Shown here one piece after another: positions 17,367-25,738 of a stretch of 64,000 nucleotides of DNA. A model generated the notes under the pieces. It did not search any database. It had not been told where the DNA came from and was given only the letters and a program-made list of their open reading frames with translations. The stretch's first letter is position 1. Each line of letters begins with the position of its first letter. The translations under genes and the position numbers were made by a program. This DNA comes from Streptomyces coelicoflavus (GTDB taxonomy: Bacteria > Actinomycetota > Actinomycetes > Streptomycetales > Streptomycetaceae): positions 119,100 through 183,099 of the forward strand of contig NZ_BEWB01000016.1 in assembly GCF_003112555.1 (NCBI RefSeq), read 5' to 3'.

Positions 17367-18104
17367 ATGTCCGGAATCAAGGGCAAAGTGGTGGCGATCA
17401 CGGGAACGAGCAGTGGCATCGGCGAGGCGACGGCACTGCTGCTCGCCGAACGCGGCGCCCGACTCGTCCTCGGTGCACGCCGGTCCGAACGCCTGGCGGA
17501 ACTGGTGGCCCGGATCGAGAAGGCAGGCGGCACGGCCGTGCAGATCCGCACCGACGTGACCCGACGGGACGACCTGCGGGCCCTGGTCGCGCTGGCCAGT
17601 GAGCACTTCGGCCGACTCGACGTACTCGTCAGCAATGCCGGAGTCGGCACCATCTCGCCTCTCGACGATCTGCGCGTCGAGGAGTGGGACCACATGGTCG
17701 ACGTCAACGTGAAGGGAGTGCTGTACGGGATCGGCGCCGCGCTGCCGGTCTTCCGGGCGCAGGGAACGGGCCACTTCATCACCACCGCCTCCACGGCCGC
17801 GTTTCGCGTCGCGCCGACCATGGCTGTCTACGCCGCCACCAAGTTCGCGGTCCGGGCCATCTGCGAAGGACTCCGCCAGGAAGCCGGCGACTTCCTGCGG
17901 GTGACCACCGTCTCACCTGGTGCGACTGCGACCGACTTCGCCGAGGCGTCAACCAACACCCAGGTCAGAGCAGCGATCACGAAAATGCGGGACGACATCG
18001 CGATCCCGCCCGACGCCATCGCCCGGGCCATCGCATTCGCGATCGAACAGCCCGCCGCGGTCGACGTGAACGACATCGTCGTCCGGCCCACCGCCCAGAA
18101 CTGA
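17367..18104 (+). CDS. SDR family NAD(P)-dependent oxidoreductase
   Basis: 245-aa classical short-chain dehydrogenase. Cofactor motif TGTSSGIG (residues 12-19), NAG at about 90, and the catalytic Ser plus YxxxK in STAAFRVAPTMAVYAATK (Tyr near 154). The Arg after the second strand (GARRSERL) favours NADP(H). The C-terminus AIAFAIEQPAAVDVNDIVVRPT is typical of the YdfG/clavaldehyde-dehydrogenase-like group. GAGAGGG ribosome site precedes the ATG. It is divergent from the XRE regulator; the substrate is unknown. Confidence 0.92.
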   Translation: MSGIKGKVVAITGTSSGIGEATALLLAERGARLVLGARRSERLAELVARIEKAGGTAVQIRTDVTRRDDLRALVALASEHFGRLDVLVSNAGVGTISPLDDLRVEEWDHMVDVNVKGVLYGIGAALPVFRAQGTGHFITTASTAAFRVAPTMAVYAATKFAVRAICEGLRQEAGDFLRVTTVSPGATATDFAEASTNTQVRAAITKMRDDIAIPPDAIARAIAFAIEQPAAVDVNDIVVRPTAQN

Positions 18105-18188
18105 CCTCCCCCGCCCTTCCGGTGTGGACACCCGCACCCGCAGGACGGGGACACGGTCGATCATGCGGTGGGCGCCAGGCGGCGCAGC

Positions 18189-18248
18189 GGTCGGTGATCC
18201 CCTTCACCCGGTACTTGGTCCGGCGCCGCCCACCTGTTGCATCAGCGC
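18189..18248 (-). repeat. 60-nt dispersed repeat, copy A
   Basis: Reading leftward, this matches 28997-29056 at 53 of 60 positions by eye. The strongest block is ACCAAGTACCGGGTGAA plus GGGATCACCGACC. It contains the hairpin GGTGA/TCACC. It sits 85 nt after an SDR stop and touches the transposase relic. Confidence 0.7.
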
Positions 18249-18249
18249 C

Positions 18250-18545
18250 CCCGACAGCGCCCGCACCCAGGGGCGATGCGTTCCCAGGCTGTGAGTCGGA
18301 GCATGGCGGTGGCGTGATGGGGTCGTAACCGGTAGTGATCGGCTGCGGCAGCGATGTCGTGCTCGGCATGGGCGCGCTGGGTGTGCATGGCCGTGACGAC
18401 GACGGCGCGCAGGTCGATCCGGTCCAGCAGTGGGGCGAGGGCAGGGATTTCGTTGCTCTTCGCGGCGACCTGGCGCCGGGGCAATCACGGACTGGCAGGC
18501 GTGGAGCGCGGCGGCGAGCAGGTGGACGGCTGCGCCGTCGGAAGG
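18250..18545 (-). pseudogene. ISAs1-family transposase relic
   Basis: Two frames on the minus strand together encode a conserved transposase segment. DGAAVHLLAAALHACQSVIAP is followed, after a 1-nt slip near 18475, by RQVAAKSNEIPALAPLLDRI and DLRAVVVTAMHTQRAH. The QVAxKSNEI and LLDxxDLxxxVVTADAxHTQ patterns belong to ISAs1-type DDE transposases. Here the catalytic Asp of the VTADA motif is lost (VTAMHTQ). Both ends are missing. The fragment lies between the 60-nt repeat and the following SDR stop codon. Confidence 0.65.
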
Positions 18546-19517
18546 TCAGGCGTGGAGCAGGCTGGTCGAGACCGCCCAGAGGCGCTTGGCGGTGGCGGGA
18601 TCCAGCGCCCATTCCTTGACACCGTGCGGGTGCTGCGCGAGGTCAGCGTCGTTCGTCACGGTGTAGGCCTCTTGTGAATCGTCGAGGTAGTGGCCTCCGG
18701 AGTGCGCGAACTCCGGGGCGACGGCCGCGACGATGCTGGTGGCAGCCCCCTGCTCGACCGTTTTGTATGTGAAGACTCCGGCGGCTTCGGCCGCGTCGAG
18801 CGACTCCTTCTGTTGGGTTGTGAAGTTCCGCTGCAGTCCCGTCGCGACACCACCGGGGTTCACCGCATTGGCAGTGATGCCGTCGGACGCCCAGCGGTGA
18901 CTTGCCTCGACGGCGAATAGGGAGTTCGCCGTCTTCGACTGGGCGTAGGCAATCTGCGGATCGTAACTGCGACGCTCGAAGTGGAGGTCGTCGAAGCCGA
19001 TGCCGGCACGCATGTGTGCCGTCGAACTGACCGAGACGATCCGTGCGCCGTCGCGGTCGGCCGCTCCCAGGGCCAGGGCGCCATGAAGACCGGTGGCCAG
19101 GGCGAAGTGGCCAAGATGGTTCGTCGCGAATTGCAGCTCCCAGCCCTCACGTGTGCGTTCGAGGCCGCCAGTGACCACGCCCGCGTTGTTGATCAGCAGG
19201 TGCAGCGGACCGCCCCACGCGTCGACGAACCGCGTGACGGTGGTCCTGTCGGCAAGGTCGAGCCGGACGACGCGGGGCCGTATACCTCTGGCCGACTTCT
19301 CAATCGTCTCAGCGACGGCGTCCCCCGCCGCCGTGTTCCGGACAGCGAGCGTCACCTCCGCCCCGGCAGCGGTCAACGCGCGCGCCGTCTCGATCCCGAT
19401 TCCCGAGGAAGCTCCCGTCACGATCGCGCGGACGCCGGTGAGATCGACGCCCCGCAGTACCTCGTCCGCGGTGCTGGAGGCGGTGAAGGGCGTGCAGATG
19501 CGTCCGCGAGTAGTCAT
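18546..19517 (-). CDS. SDR family oxidoreductase (retinol dehydrogenase/WWOX-like)
   Basis: 323-aa extended-type short-chain dehydrogenase. TGASSGIG at residues 34-41, INNAGVV near 115, SVSSTAHM and YAQSKTANSLFAVE carrying the Tyr-Lys pair near 205. The ending GGHYLDDSQEA...HGVKEWALDPATAKRLW is typical of WWOX/retinol-dehydrogenase-like bacterial SDRs. ATG at 19517; the open frame extends upstream but has no support there. It is divergent from a TetR gene 64 nt away with an inverted repeat between them, so it is probably repressed by that TetR. Confidence 0.92.
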   Translation of the reverse strand: MTTRGRICTPFTASSTADEVLRGVDLTGVRAIVTGASSGIGIETARALTAAGAEVTLAVRNTAAGDAVAETIEKSARGIRPRVVRLDLADRTTVTRFVDAWGGPLHLLINNAGVVTGGLERTREGWELQFATNHLGHFALATGLHGALALGAADRDGARIVSVSSTAHMRAGIGFDDLHFERRSYDPQIAYAQSKTANSLFAVEASHRWASDGITANAVNPGGVATGLQRNFTTQQKESLDAAEAAGVFTYKTVEQGAATSIVAAVAPEFAHSGGHYLDDSQEAYTVTNDADLAQHPHGVKEWALDPATAKRLWAVSTSLLHA

Positions 19518-19530
19518 GGCAGCGACTTTA

Positions 19531-19557
19531 CATACTAGTCTTGATTTGTATAGTACG
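19531..19557. promoter_or_regulatory. Candidate TetR operator
   Basis: CATACTA (19531-19537) and TAGTACG (19551-19557) form an inverted repeat with one mismatch and a 13-nt spacer. It is AT-rich and centred between the divergent SDR and TetR starts. Confidence 0.4.
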
Positions 19558-19581
19558 ACTCTCGCTCGTATGCTCGGTCCT

Positions 19582-20154
19582 ATGAACAGTCCCGATGCCG
19601 GCCACCCGCCGTCGACAGTCGCCGGCGCCGGCCGTCGGACCATGGTTCTGGACTCCGCCATGGTCACGTTCGCGCGATTCGGTTACCGGAAGACCTCGAT
19701 GGAGGAGGTGGCGCGGGCGGCGGGCATCTCCCGGCCCGGGCTGTACTTCCTCTTCTCCTCGAAGGAGAGCCTGTTCCGCGCCGCCGTCACCCAGGCATTG
19801 GAGCGCGACATCACAGCGGTCGGACACGTCCTGGCCGACACCGGCCGCCCCCTTGCGGAGCGCCTCCTCGATGCCTTCGACCAGTGGGCGGGCCGCTATA
19901 TCGGCCCGCTGACGCGCGATGTGGCGGTGGTCATCGAGGACAACCCCGGCCTCCTGGGTGAGATCATCGAGACCGCGCCGCAACGGTTCGAGCAACTGAT
20001 CACAGACGCGATCGCCGTCGAGGCAGGACAAGTGGCGGCCCGCCGAGTCGCCCAGACGATGATCAGCGCATCGACCGGCCTCAAGCACCAGGCCGCATCA
20101 CGGGAGTTCTACCTCGCACGACTGGAGGTCGCCATCGACCTCCTGACGCGCTGA
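19582..20154 (+). CDS. TetR/AcrR family transcriptional regulator
   Basis: 190-aa repressor. Helix-turn-helix: RTMVLDSAMVTFARFGYRKTSMEEVARAAGISRPGLYFLFSSKESLFRAAV (residues 23-73). The C-terminal ligand domain is DQWAGRYIGPLTRDVAVVIEDNPGLLGEI. The start could also be ATG at 19570; neither candidate has a clear ribosome site, so the message may be nearly leaderless. It is divergent from the SDR gene at 18546-19517 and probably regulates it. Confidence 0.9.
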   Translation: MNSPDAGHPPSTVAGAGRRTMVLDSAMVTFARFGYRKTSMEEVARAAGISRPGLYFLFSSKESLFRAAVTQALERDITAVGHVLADTGRPLAERLLDAFDQWAGRYIGPLTRDVAVVIEDNPGLLGEIIETAPQRFEQLITDAIAVEAGQVAARRVAQTMISASTGLKHQAASREFYLARLEVAIDLLTR

Positions 20155-20329
20155 AGACGCCTACCGAAGCCGCGGGAGAGAGCCCGGCAGACGTCGCCCC
20201 CTGTTCGGCCCACTTCAACACGCCGACCCAACAGGGGGAGATGGCGCAGGCGATCAGCTCATCTCGCCGACTGAGAACGCATCAGCCCTGGCCCGCACCC
20301 GGCGCCGACGGCGCGGCCGGCAGCGCCTT

Positions 20330-21844
20330 TCAGGAGGGCGTACCCGCCCACGCGGTCAGCGCCCGGACACGCGCGTCGCCGCGTGCGTCGCCGTCGGTGG
20401 CGCGGGTGGCCCAGGCAACGTGGCCGTCGGGGCGTACGAGGACCTCGGTCACCCCGTCGAGGTCCGCGTGCTCGTCGTACTTGTCGACTGCGACAACCGT
20501 GACCCGCGGGCCCCAGCCCGCGTCGACGGACTCCCGCAGGGCCGGGTCCCCGGCCAGGGAGAGCAGTACGAAGCGACCCCCGCAGAGCAGTTCGTACACC
20601 CGCGTCTCCTGCGCACCGACGGTCGTCAGCCCGACGTCGGGCATGCGCCGCCCCACCAGCGGATCGGCGCCCGGGTCCGGTGACGGATAGCTGGTGCCGA
20701 GCGCGGAGATCTGGTCGGCGAACCGGCGGTTGACCTCCGCCATGCCCAGCAACCGGTCGAGGAGATCGCGCAGGGCCGCGGCCGGGCGCCGGTACCGCGC
20801 GACCAGCGTCAGCTCCGCCAGCAGGGTCTGGACCTCGGTGTTTTCGGTCACCGACCGGCCGACCGGGCGGCGCTCACCGTCGTAGCCGTCCAGCAGCCCG
20901 GGAGGGGCCCAGCCGCCCACCACGGCGGCCAGCTTCCACCCCAGGTTCACGGCGTCCTGGAGCCCGGTGTTGAGTCCCTGCCCCGCCGCGGGGAAGTGAA
21001 TGTGGGCGGCGTCGCCCGCCAGCAGGATGCGCCCCGAGCGGTAGCTTTCCGCGAGCCGGGTGGCGTTGCCGAAGCGCGACAGCCAGACGGGCTCGGCGAC
21101 GCCGCAGTCGGAGCCGGTGATCCGGGTGAGCGACGTACGGAACTCCTCCAGGCTCACCGGCTCACGGGTCGGCACCCGCATCCGCTCCGGATCCAGGTAA
21201 ACGAACCGGGTGACTCCCTCCTCCAGCGGCACGACGATCACGTCACGGGCCCGTGCGGCATCGAGGGCACCGGGCCGCGGGGCGACAATCCTGAAGTCCC
21301 CGAGTACGCCGGTCAGGGTCTCGTCGGTGCCGGGGAAGCCGATCCCCGCGGCCCGCCGCACGATGCTGCGCCCGCCGTCGCAGCCGACCGTGTAGAGGCT
21401 GCGCGCGGTCTCGGTGCCGCCGCCGGGAGTGCGTACCTCCACCTCGACCCCGTCGCCGTCCTGGCGCACGCCGAGGACCTCGTGGCCCCGGCTGATCTCC
21501 ACCCCCAGCTCCAGTGCCCGCTGTTCGAGGATCGCCTCGGTGCGCGCCTGGGCCAGGAAGAGGGTGTAGCCGTGCCGGGTGTCGAGGGCGCTGAAGTCCA
21601 GTTGAGTGCGCAGGCCCGCGAAGTGCCAGCCCGGCACGGCCCGGCCGAGCGGGAGGAACCGGTCGAGCAGCCCCCGCTGGTCCATCAGTTCCACGCTGCG
21701 CGGGTGCAGGCTCAGCGCCCGCGAGTCGCGCTGCGGTTCGGTGCGGCGCTCCAGGACCCGGGTCCGTACGCCCGCCAGTGCCAGCTCGCAGGCGAGCATC
21801 AGCCCGGTCGGGCCCGCTCCCACGACGATCACATCGATGCTCAT
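20330..21844 (-). CDS. FAD-dependent aromatic monooxygenase, rifampicin-monooxygenase (Rox)-like
   Basis: 504-aa class A flavoprotein hydroxylase. GAGPTG (residues 8-13) binds FAD, VGCDGGRSIVRR is the DG motif, and LLAGDAAHIHFPAAGQGLNTGLQDAVNLGWKLA is the second FAD motif. HPRSVELMDQRGLLDRFLPLG and the thioredoxin-like C-terminal domain (LLSLAGDP, VTEVLVRPDGHVAWA) match the pattern of Rox and polyketide hydroxylases. It could hydroxylate, and thereby inactivate, a planar aromatic antibiotic. It is divergent from TetR at 21907 with two operators between, indicating substrate-induced expression. Confidence 0.9.
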   Translation of the reverse strand: MSIDVIVVGAGPTGLMLACELALAGVRTRVLERRTEPQRDSRALSLHPRSVELMDQRGLLDRFLPLGRAVPGWHFAGLRTQLDFSALDTRHGYTLFLAQARTEAILEQRALELGVEISRGHEVLGVRQDGDGVEVEVRTPGGGTETARSLYTVGCDGGRSIVRRAAGIGFPGTDETLTGVLGDFRIVAPRPGALDAARARDVIVVPLEEGVTRFVYLDPERMRVPTREPVSLEEFRTSLTRITGSDCGVAEPVWLSRFGNATRLAESYRSGRILLAGDAAHIHFPAAGQGLNTGLQDAVNLGWKLAAVVGGWAPPGLLDGYDGERRPVGRSVTENTEVQTLLAELTLVARYRRPAAALRDLLDRLLGMAEVNRRFADQISALGTSYPSPDPGADPLVGRRMPDVGLTTVGAQETRVYELLCGGRFVLLSLAGDPALRESVDAGWGPRVTVVAVDKYDEHADLDGVTEVLVRPDGHVAWATRATDGDARGDARVRALTAWAGTPS

Positions 21845-21864
21845 CGGAGATGCCCTCTCATTAA

Positions 21865-21900
21865 TGAACAGTGTTCACGTGAATGGTGTTCACTATAGTG
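21865..21900. promoter_or_regulatory. TetR operator cluster
   Basis: TGAACAGTGTTCA (21865-21877) is a perfect palindrome about one base. GTGAATGGTGTTCAC (21879-21893) repeats the GTGAA/TTCAC arms. CACTATAGTG (21891-21900) is a further perfect palindrome ending 6 nt before the TetR start. Confidence 0.65.
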
Positions 21901-21906
21901 AGGTCC

Positions 21907-22572
21907 ATGAGCCTCCCGTCAAGCCGGACCAGAGGTCGGCCCGCCCGACTCGACCGGGCCCGCACCGTCCAGACCGCCCTCGACCTGCTGAACGAGTCCG
22001 GCCTCGACGCGCTGACCATGCGCCGGCTCGCTCAGGCGATGGACGTCCAGGCCGGTGCGCTGTACCGCTACTTCGCGGCCAAGCAGGACCTGCTCACCGC
22101 GATGGCCGAGCACATGGTCGACGGCATCGCCGACGCCGCCGGACCGACGGGGGAGGGTGACTGGAGCGAGAGGACGGCGCGCCTCGCCCGCGCACTGCGG
22201 ACGGCTCTGCTCGCCCATCGCGACGGCGCACGGGTCTTCGCCGGCACGCACGCGACCGGTCCGAACACCCTGGGCTTCGCCGACAGCCTCGTTGGTGTGC
22301 TGCGCGAGGCGGGCTTCGGCGACGGCGACGCGGCACGGGCGCTGTACTCCGTGGCCAACTTCACCGTCGGCCACACACTGGAGGAACAGGCCGCCCTCGC
22401 GCCGGGGGAGACCGGCTCCGTCGAAGGGGCGACCCTGCGCGAGGCGGTGACGGCAGGGACCTATCCCCACCTCGCCGCGACCCTGCCGGTGCTCACCAGT
22501 ACGGACTTCACGGCACACTTCGAGTTCGGTCTGCGGCTGCTCCTGGACGGACTGCGCGCCGTCCGGACGTGA
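21907..22572 (+). CDS. TetR family regulator with TetR_C-type domain
   Basis: 221-aa repressor. Helix-turn-helix: RTVQTALDLLNESGLDALTMRRLAQAMDVQAGALYRYFAAKQDLLTAMA (residues 19-67). The C-terminal half (AHRDGARVFAGTHATGPNTLGFADSL, VANFTVGHTLEEQAAL) matches the tetracycline-repressor C-terminal domain, in which the conserved HRDGAxV region helps bind the inducer. ATG at 21907 lies immediately after the operator cluster. It is divergent from the Rox-like monooxygenase, so the inducer may be that enzyme's substrate. Confidence 0.92.
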   Translation: MSLPSSRTRGRPARLDRARTVQTALDLLNESGLDALTMRRLAQAMDVQAGALYRYFAAKQDLLTAMAEHMVDGIADAAGPTGEGDWSERTARLARALRTALLAHRDGARVFAGTHATGPNTLGFADSLVGVLREAGFGDGDAARALYSVANFTVGHTLEEQAALAPGETGSVEGATLREAVTAGTYPHLAATLPVLTSTDFTAHFEFGLRLLLDGLRAVRT

Positions 22573-22633
22573 TCCCGGTGGCACCTCGGGCGCCCTCGGC
22601 GCGGTCGTAGTGCCGTCGTGGGACGCGTCGCGG

Positions 22634-23881
22634 TCAGGCGGCCCGGGGTTCGGGGTAGTGCGGGAGCCGCCAGGCGCCGCCCCGGTCCTCCTTCGAGAAG
22701 CGTGCAGCCAGGTCGGGCACTCGGAGCCTGGTGGCCATGCCGGTGACGGTGAGGAAGGCGTCGATCGCCCGCTGGGTCATGGGCATGGCGAGCTTCAGGA
22801 GGCGCGGGTTGACCTCGCCCTGGATCTCGTCGGTGAAGGGCCGCAGGATCGCCTCGTACCGCGCCAGCGCGGCCGGGAGATCGTCCGGGCGCCGGTTGAT
22901 CTCGCCGGCCAGGACGTGGGCGCCGACCAGGCCGCCGGAGGTTCCCATGCCGCTGTATGGGGAGGCGCAGTGCGCGGCGTCTCCGGCGAGGACCACGCGG
23001 CCCCTGGACCAGGTGGCGGTGCGCACCTGGACGATCTCCTGGGAGTAGAAGAACGGGCTCGTCCTCATGCCGTCGACGAAGCGCTCGGTCTGCCACCCGG
23101 CGTCGCGGAACCTGCTCGCCCAGAACTCCCGCTGCTTCTCCACGGGTTCGCGGTGGATCGCGGATGCCTGCGCGGAGTCCTCGCGCAGGACGAAGTACAC
23201 CTGAGTCTCGGTCGGGTTGTGGCTGCGGCGCATGATCTGGCGGCCGCCCGGGACCATGCAGGTGTCGCGGACGTTGCTGTCGGAGGCGATGCGCGGGACG
23301 AACCAGTAGGCCATGTGGATGCCGACCCGCCAGTACGGGTCGGTGCCGTCCGGGAGGAGCGCCCGCCGCAGGCGTGAGCCCTGCCCGTCCGCGCCGACCA
23401 GGAGGTCGTAGGTCTCGGACGACCCGTCGGAGCAGTGGGCGACGACCTCGTGCTCGTCCTGGTCGAAGCCGTCCACGCTGGTGCCGTAGACGTACTCCAC
23501 GTCGTCTCCGGTCGCCTCGTGGAGGATGCGCACCAGGTCGCCGCGCATGATCTCGTACTCGGACGTCAGGCTCTGCCGGCCCCGGCCGGAGGTGTTGGCC
23601 ATGAGGGTCGCCCTCGGCCTGCCGCGGACGTCGAGGAAGGCGACGCCCGCCTCGTCGACGAGCTTGCCGCGGACGGTGTCGAGCAGCCCCATGCGCCGGA
23701 CGGCTTCGATGCCCTGGCCCCGGAGATCGATCTGGGCGCCGGTGGCCCGCAGGTCCGGGTACCGCTCCCGCACGGTCACCCGGTGACCCGCTCTGGCCAG
23801 CCAGTACGCCAGGGCGTGGCCGGCGATGCCGCCGCCGGCCACGAGAACCCGCAGGGAGGTCGTTCCTGACCGCTTCGCCAT
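22634..23881 (-). CDS. FAD-dependent monooxygenase (class A)
   Basis: 415-aa flavoprotein hydroxylase. GGGIAGHALAYWLARAGH (residues 16-33) binds FAD; IDLRGQGIEAVRRMGLLD and VGADGQGSRLRR follow. LAGDAAHCASPYSGMGTSGGLVGAHVLA is the second FAD motif. It lacks the thioredoxin-like tail of the previous monooxygenase and resembles the shorter TetX/salicylate-hydroxylase-like group. ATG at 23881 with GGTGAG upstream. It is divergent from a TetR gene 69 nt away; a near-canonical tet operator lies between them. Confidence 0.91.
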   Translation of the reverse strand: MAKRSGTTSLRVLVAGGGIAGHALAYWLARAGHRVTVRERYPDLRATGAQIDLRGQGIEAVRRMGLLDTVRGKLVDEAGVAFLDVRGRPRATLMANTSGRGRQSLTSEYEIMRGDLVRILHEATGDDVEYVYGTSVDGFDQDEHEVVAHCSDGSSETYDLLVGADGQGSRLRRALLPDGTDPYWRVGIHMAYWFVPRIASDSNVRDTCMVPGGRQIMRRSHNPTETQVYFVLREDSAQASAIHREPVEKQREFWASRFRDAGWQTERFVDGMRTSPFFYSQEIVQVRTATWSRGRVVLAGDAAHCASPYSGMGTSGGLVGAHVLAGEINRRPDDLPAALARYEAILRPFTDEIQGEVNPRLLKLAMPMTQRAIDAFLTVTGMATRLRVPDLAARFSKEDRGGAWRLPHYPEPRAA

Positions 23882-23897
23882 TGCTCTCACCCAGAAT

Positions 23898-23941
23898 CTA
23901 TCGGTGAATGATTGTTTTTTAGAGTCATCTATCGGCGATAG
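23898..23941. promoter_or_regulatory. tetO-like operator pair
   Basis: CTATCGGCGATAG (23929-23941) is a perfect palindrome and closely resembles the classical tet operator core CTATCAnTGATAG. A degenerate second copy, CTATCGGTGAATG, lies at 23898-23910, giving a centre spacing of 31 bp. The proximal site ends 9 nt before the TetR ATG. Confidence 0.7.
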
Positions 23942-23950
23942 GTTGTCAAC

Positions 23951-24523
23951 ATGACCAAGATGAACCGGGAGACGGTGATCACCGAGGCGCTCGACCTGCT
24001 CGACGAGGTCGGACTGGACGGCGTCAGCACCCGGCGGCTGGCGAAGCGCCTGGGCGTCGAGCAGCCGTCGCTGTACTGGTACTTCCGCACGAAGAGGGAT
24101 CTCCTGGCGGCCATGGCGCAGGCCGCGATGGCCCCGCACGCGGCCGAACCGCTGCCGGAGCCCGGCGAGGACTGGCACACCTGGTTCCTGGAGAACACGC
24201 GCAGTTTCCGGCGCACTCTGCTCGCCCGCCGTGACGGTGCACGGCTCCACGCCGGCAGCAGACCCACCGCCGACCTCGACCGGATCCGCCGCAAGATGGA
24301 CTTCCTCGTCGCGTCCGGTGTGCCCGAGCGCCCGGCCCAGATGGCGATGCTCGCATCCGGCCGCTTCACCGTCGGCTGCGTCCTCGAGGAACAGGCGGAG
24401 ACCGGCGCGGGTGACACGGCGGAACTCCCGCCCGGCGTAACGGAGATCGATCACGAGTCGGCGTTCGAGGCAGGGCTGGCCCTCATCACAGGCGGGCTGG
24501 CGCGGCATGTGGACGCGCAGTAG
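23951..24523 (+). CDS. TetR family regulator, tetracycline-repressor type
   Basis: 190-aa repressor. Helix-turn-helix: REVITEAL-type first helix, then LDGVSTRRLAKRLGVEQPSLYWYFRTKRDLLAAMA, very close to the classical TetR reading [32 protein letters not shown]. The C-terminal domain has ARRDGARLHAGSRP and GRFTVGCVLEEQAE. ATG at 23951 is only 9 nt from the operator, suggesting a leaderless message. It is paired with the divergent FAD monooxygenase. The strong resemblance of both protein and operator to the Tn10 system points to a tetracycline-like or other polycyclic inducer. Confidence 0.92.
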   Translation: MTKMNRETVITEALDLLDEVGLDGVSTRRLAKRLGVEQPSLYWYFRTKRDLLAAMAQAAMAPHAAEPLPEPGEDWHTWFLENTRSFRRTLLARRDGARLHAGSRPTADLDRIRRKMDFLVASGVPERPAQMAMLASGRFTVGCVLEEQAETGAGDTAELPPGVTEIDHESAFEAGLALITGGLARHVDAQ

Positions 24524-24805
24524 CGGACCCCGGCCCGGCTCGGCGCACCCGGCCATGGCCCGGCGGCCGGGCACGTCCTCCCGGACCACGGTCGCGGTCC
24601 CATGGCAATGGTCTGGGAGTCTCCTCGCCGACCACCGGCCTCGCGCCCCTGGAATCAGTACATCACACTCATTTCGGTCGCGATGTGGCCCGCTTCTCCC
24701 ATCCGGCTCACACGAACGCTCATCCCGCTCCCATCGGCTCCGGCAAGTCTGGATCTCGTCGCACCGTGCCGGTGCGGCTTGTCAAGGAGCGAGTCAGGAG
24801 AGCTG

Positions 24806-25738
24806 ATGATCGAGGTTCACGGGCTCACCAAGCGTTACGGCGAGGTCCTGGCCGTCAACGATCTGAACTTCAGCGTGCGTCCCGGCGAGGTGACCGGATT
24901 CCTCGGTCCGAACGGCGCCGGGAAGTCCACCACCATGCGGATGATCCTGGGCCTGGACGCGCCCACCTCCGGCACCGCCACCGTCGGCGGCCGCCCCGTG
25001 GCCGAGCACCCGGTGCCGCTGAAGGCCGTAGGGGCACTGCTGGACGCGAGTGCCGTGCTGTCCAGCAGGAGCGCGTACCACCATCTGCTGGCCCTGGCGG
25101 CGAGCAACGGGCTCCCGCGCAGCCGGGTCGACACCGTGCTGGAGGAAGTGGGGCTGTCGAATGTGGCACGCCGGGCGGCCGGAACGTACTCGCTCGGCAT
25201 GCGGCAGCGGCTCGGCATCGCGGGCGCCCTGCTCGGCGACCCTCCGGTCCTCGTGCTCGACGAGCCCCTCAACGGGCTCGACCCCGAGGGAATCGTCTGG
25301 ATCCGCAGGCTGATGCGGCGCATGGCGGCGGAAGGGCGGGCCGTGATGATGTCCAGCCACCTGATGAGCGAGGTCGAACTCACCGTCGACCGCTTGGTCG
25401 TCGTCGGCCGGGGCCGGCTGATCGCGGACACCGGCATGGCGGAGTTCATCGCCTCGGTCGCGAGTCAGGAGGTCGTCGTCCGCACGCCCCAGGCGGTCCC
25501 GTTCGCAGGCCGGCTGGCCGCGGTCGGCGCCGCCGTGCGCACGACCGCCGGGGACGGGAACGACGACGGGACCGGGCTGGTCGTGACCGGACTGGAGGCC
25601 GCGAGGATCGGCGCGCTGGCCGCGGCCACGGGAGTCGAGCTGCACGAACTCGCCCCGCGTCAGACGTCGTTGGAAGAGGCGTTCATGGAACTGACCCGGG
25701 ACAGCGTCGAGTACACCACCGAGGCGGAGGCCGCGTGA
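24806..25738 (+). CDS. ABC transporter ATP-binding protein (DrrA/BcrA-like)
   Basis: 310-aa nucleotide-binding subunit. Walker A GPNGAGKST near residue 38, signature SLGMRQRLGIAGAL near 135, Walker B VLVLDEPLNGLDPEG near 155, and switch His in SSHLMSEVE near 190. A roughly 100-residue C-terminal extension after the ATPase is typical of antibiotic and lantibiotic exporters. ATG at 24806 after AGGAGAG. Its stop codon overlaps the next ATG (TGATG), so it is coupled to the permease. A two-component system follows, as in bacitracin- or lantibiotic-type resistance units. Confidence 0.94.
   Translation: MIEVHGLTKRYGEVLAVNDLNFSVRPGEVTGFLGPNGAGKSTTMRMILGLDAPTSGTATVGGRPVAEHPVPLKAVGALLDASAVLSSRSAYHHLLALAASNGLPRSRVDTVLEEVGLSNVARRAAGTYSLGMRQRLGIAGALLGDPPVLVLDEPLNGLDPEGIVWIRRLMRRMAAEGRAVMMSSHLMSEVELTVDRLVVVGRGRLIADTGMAEFIASVASQEVVVRTPQAVPFAGRLAAVGAAVRTTAGDGNDDGTGLVVTGLEAARIGALAAATGVELHELAPRQTSLEEAFMELTRDSVEYTTEAEAA

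Noticed and set aside
24524..24805. A gene in the spacer before the ABC exporter
   Set aside because: The open frames here lack any motif and end in the exporter's own frame; it is probably the exporter promoter region.
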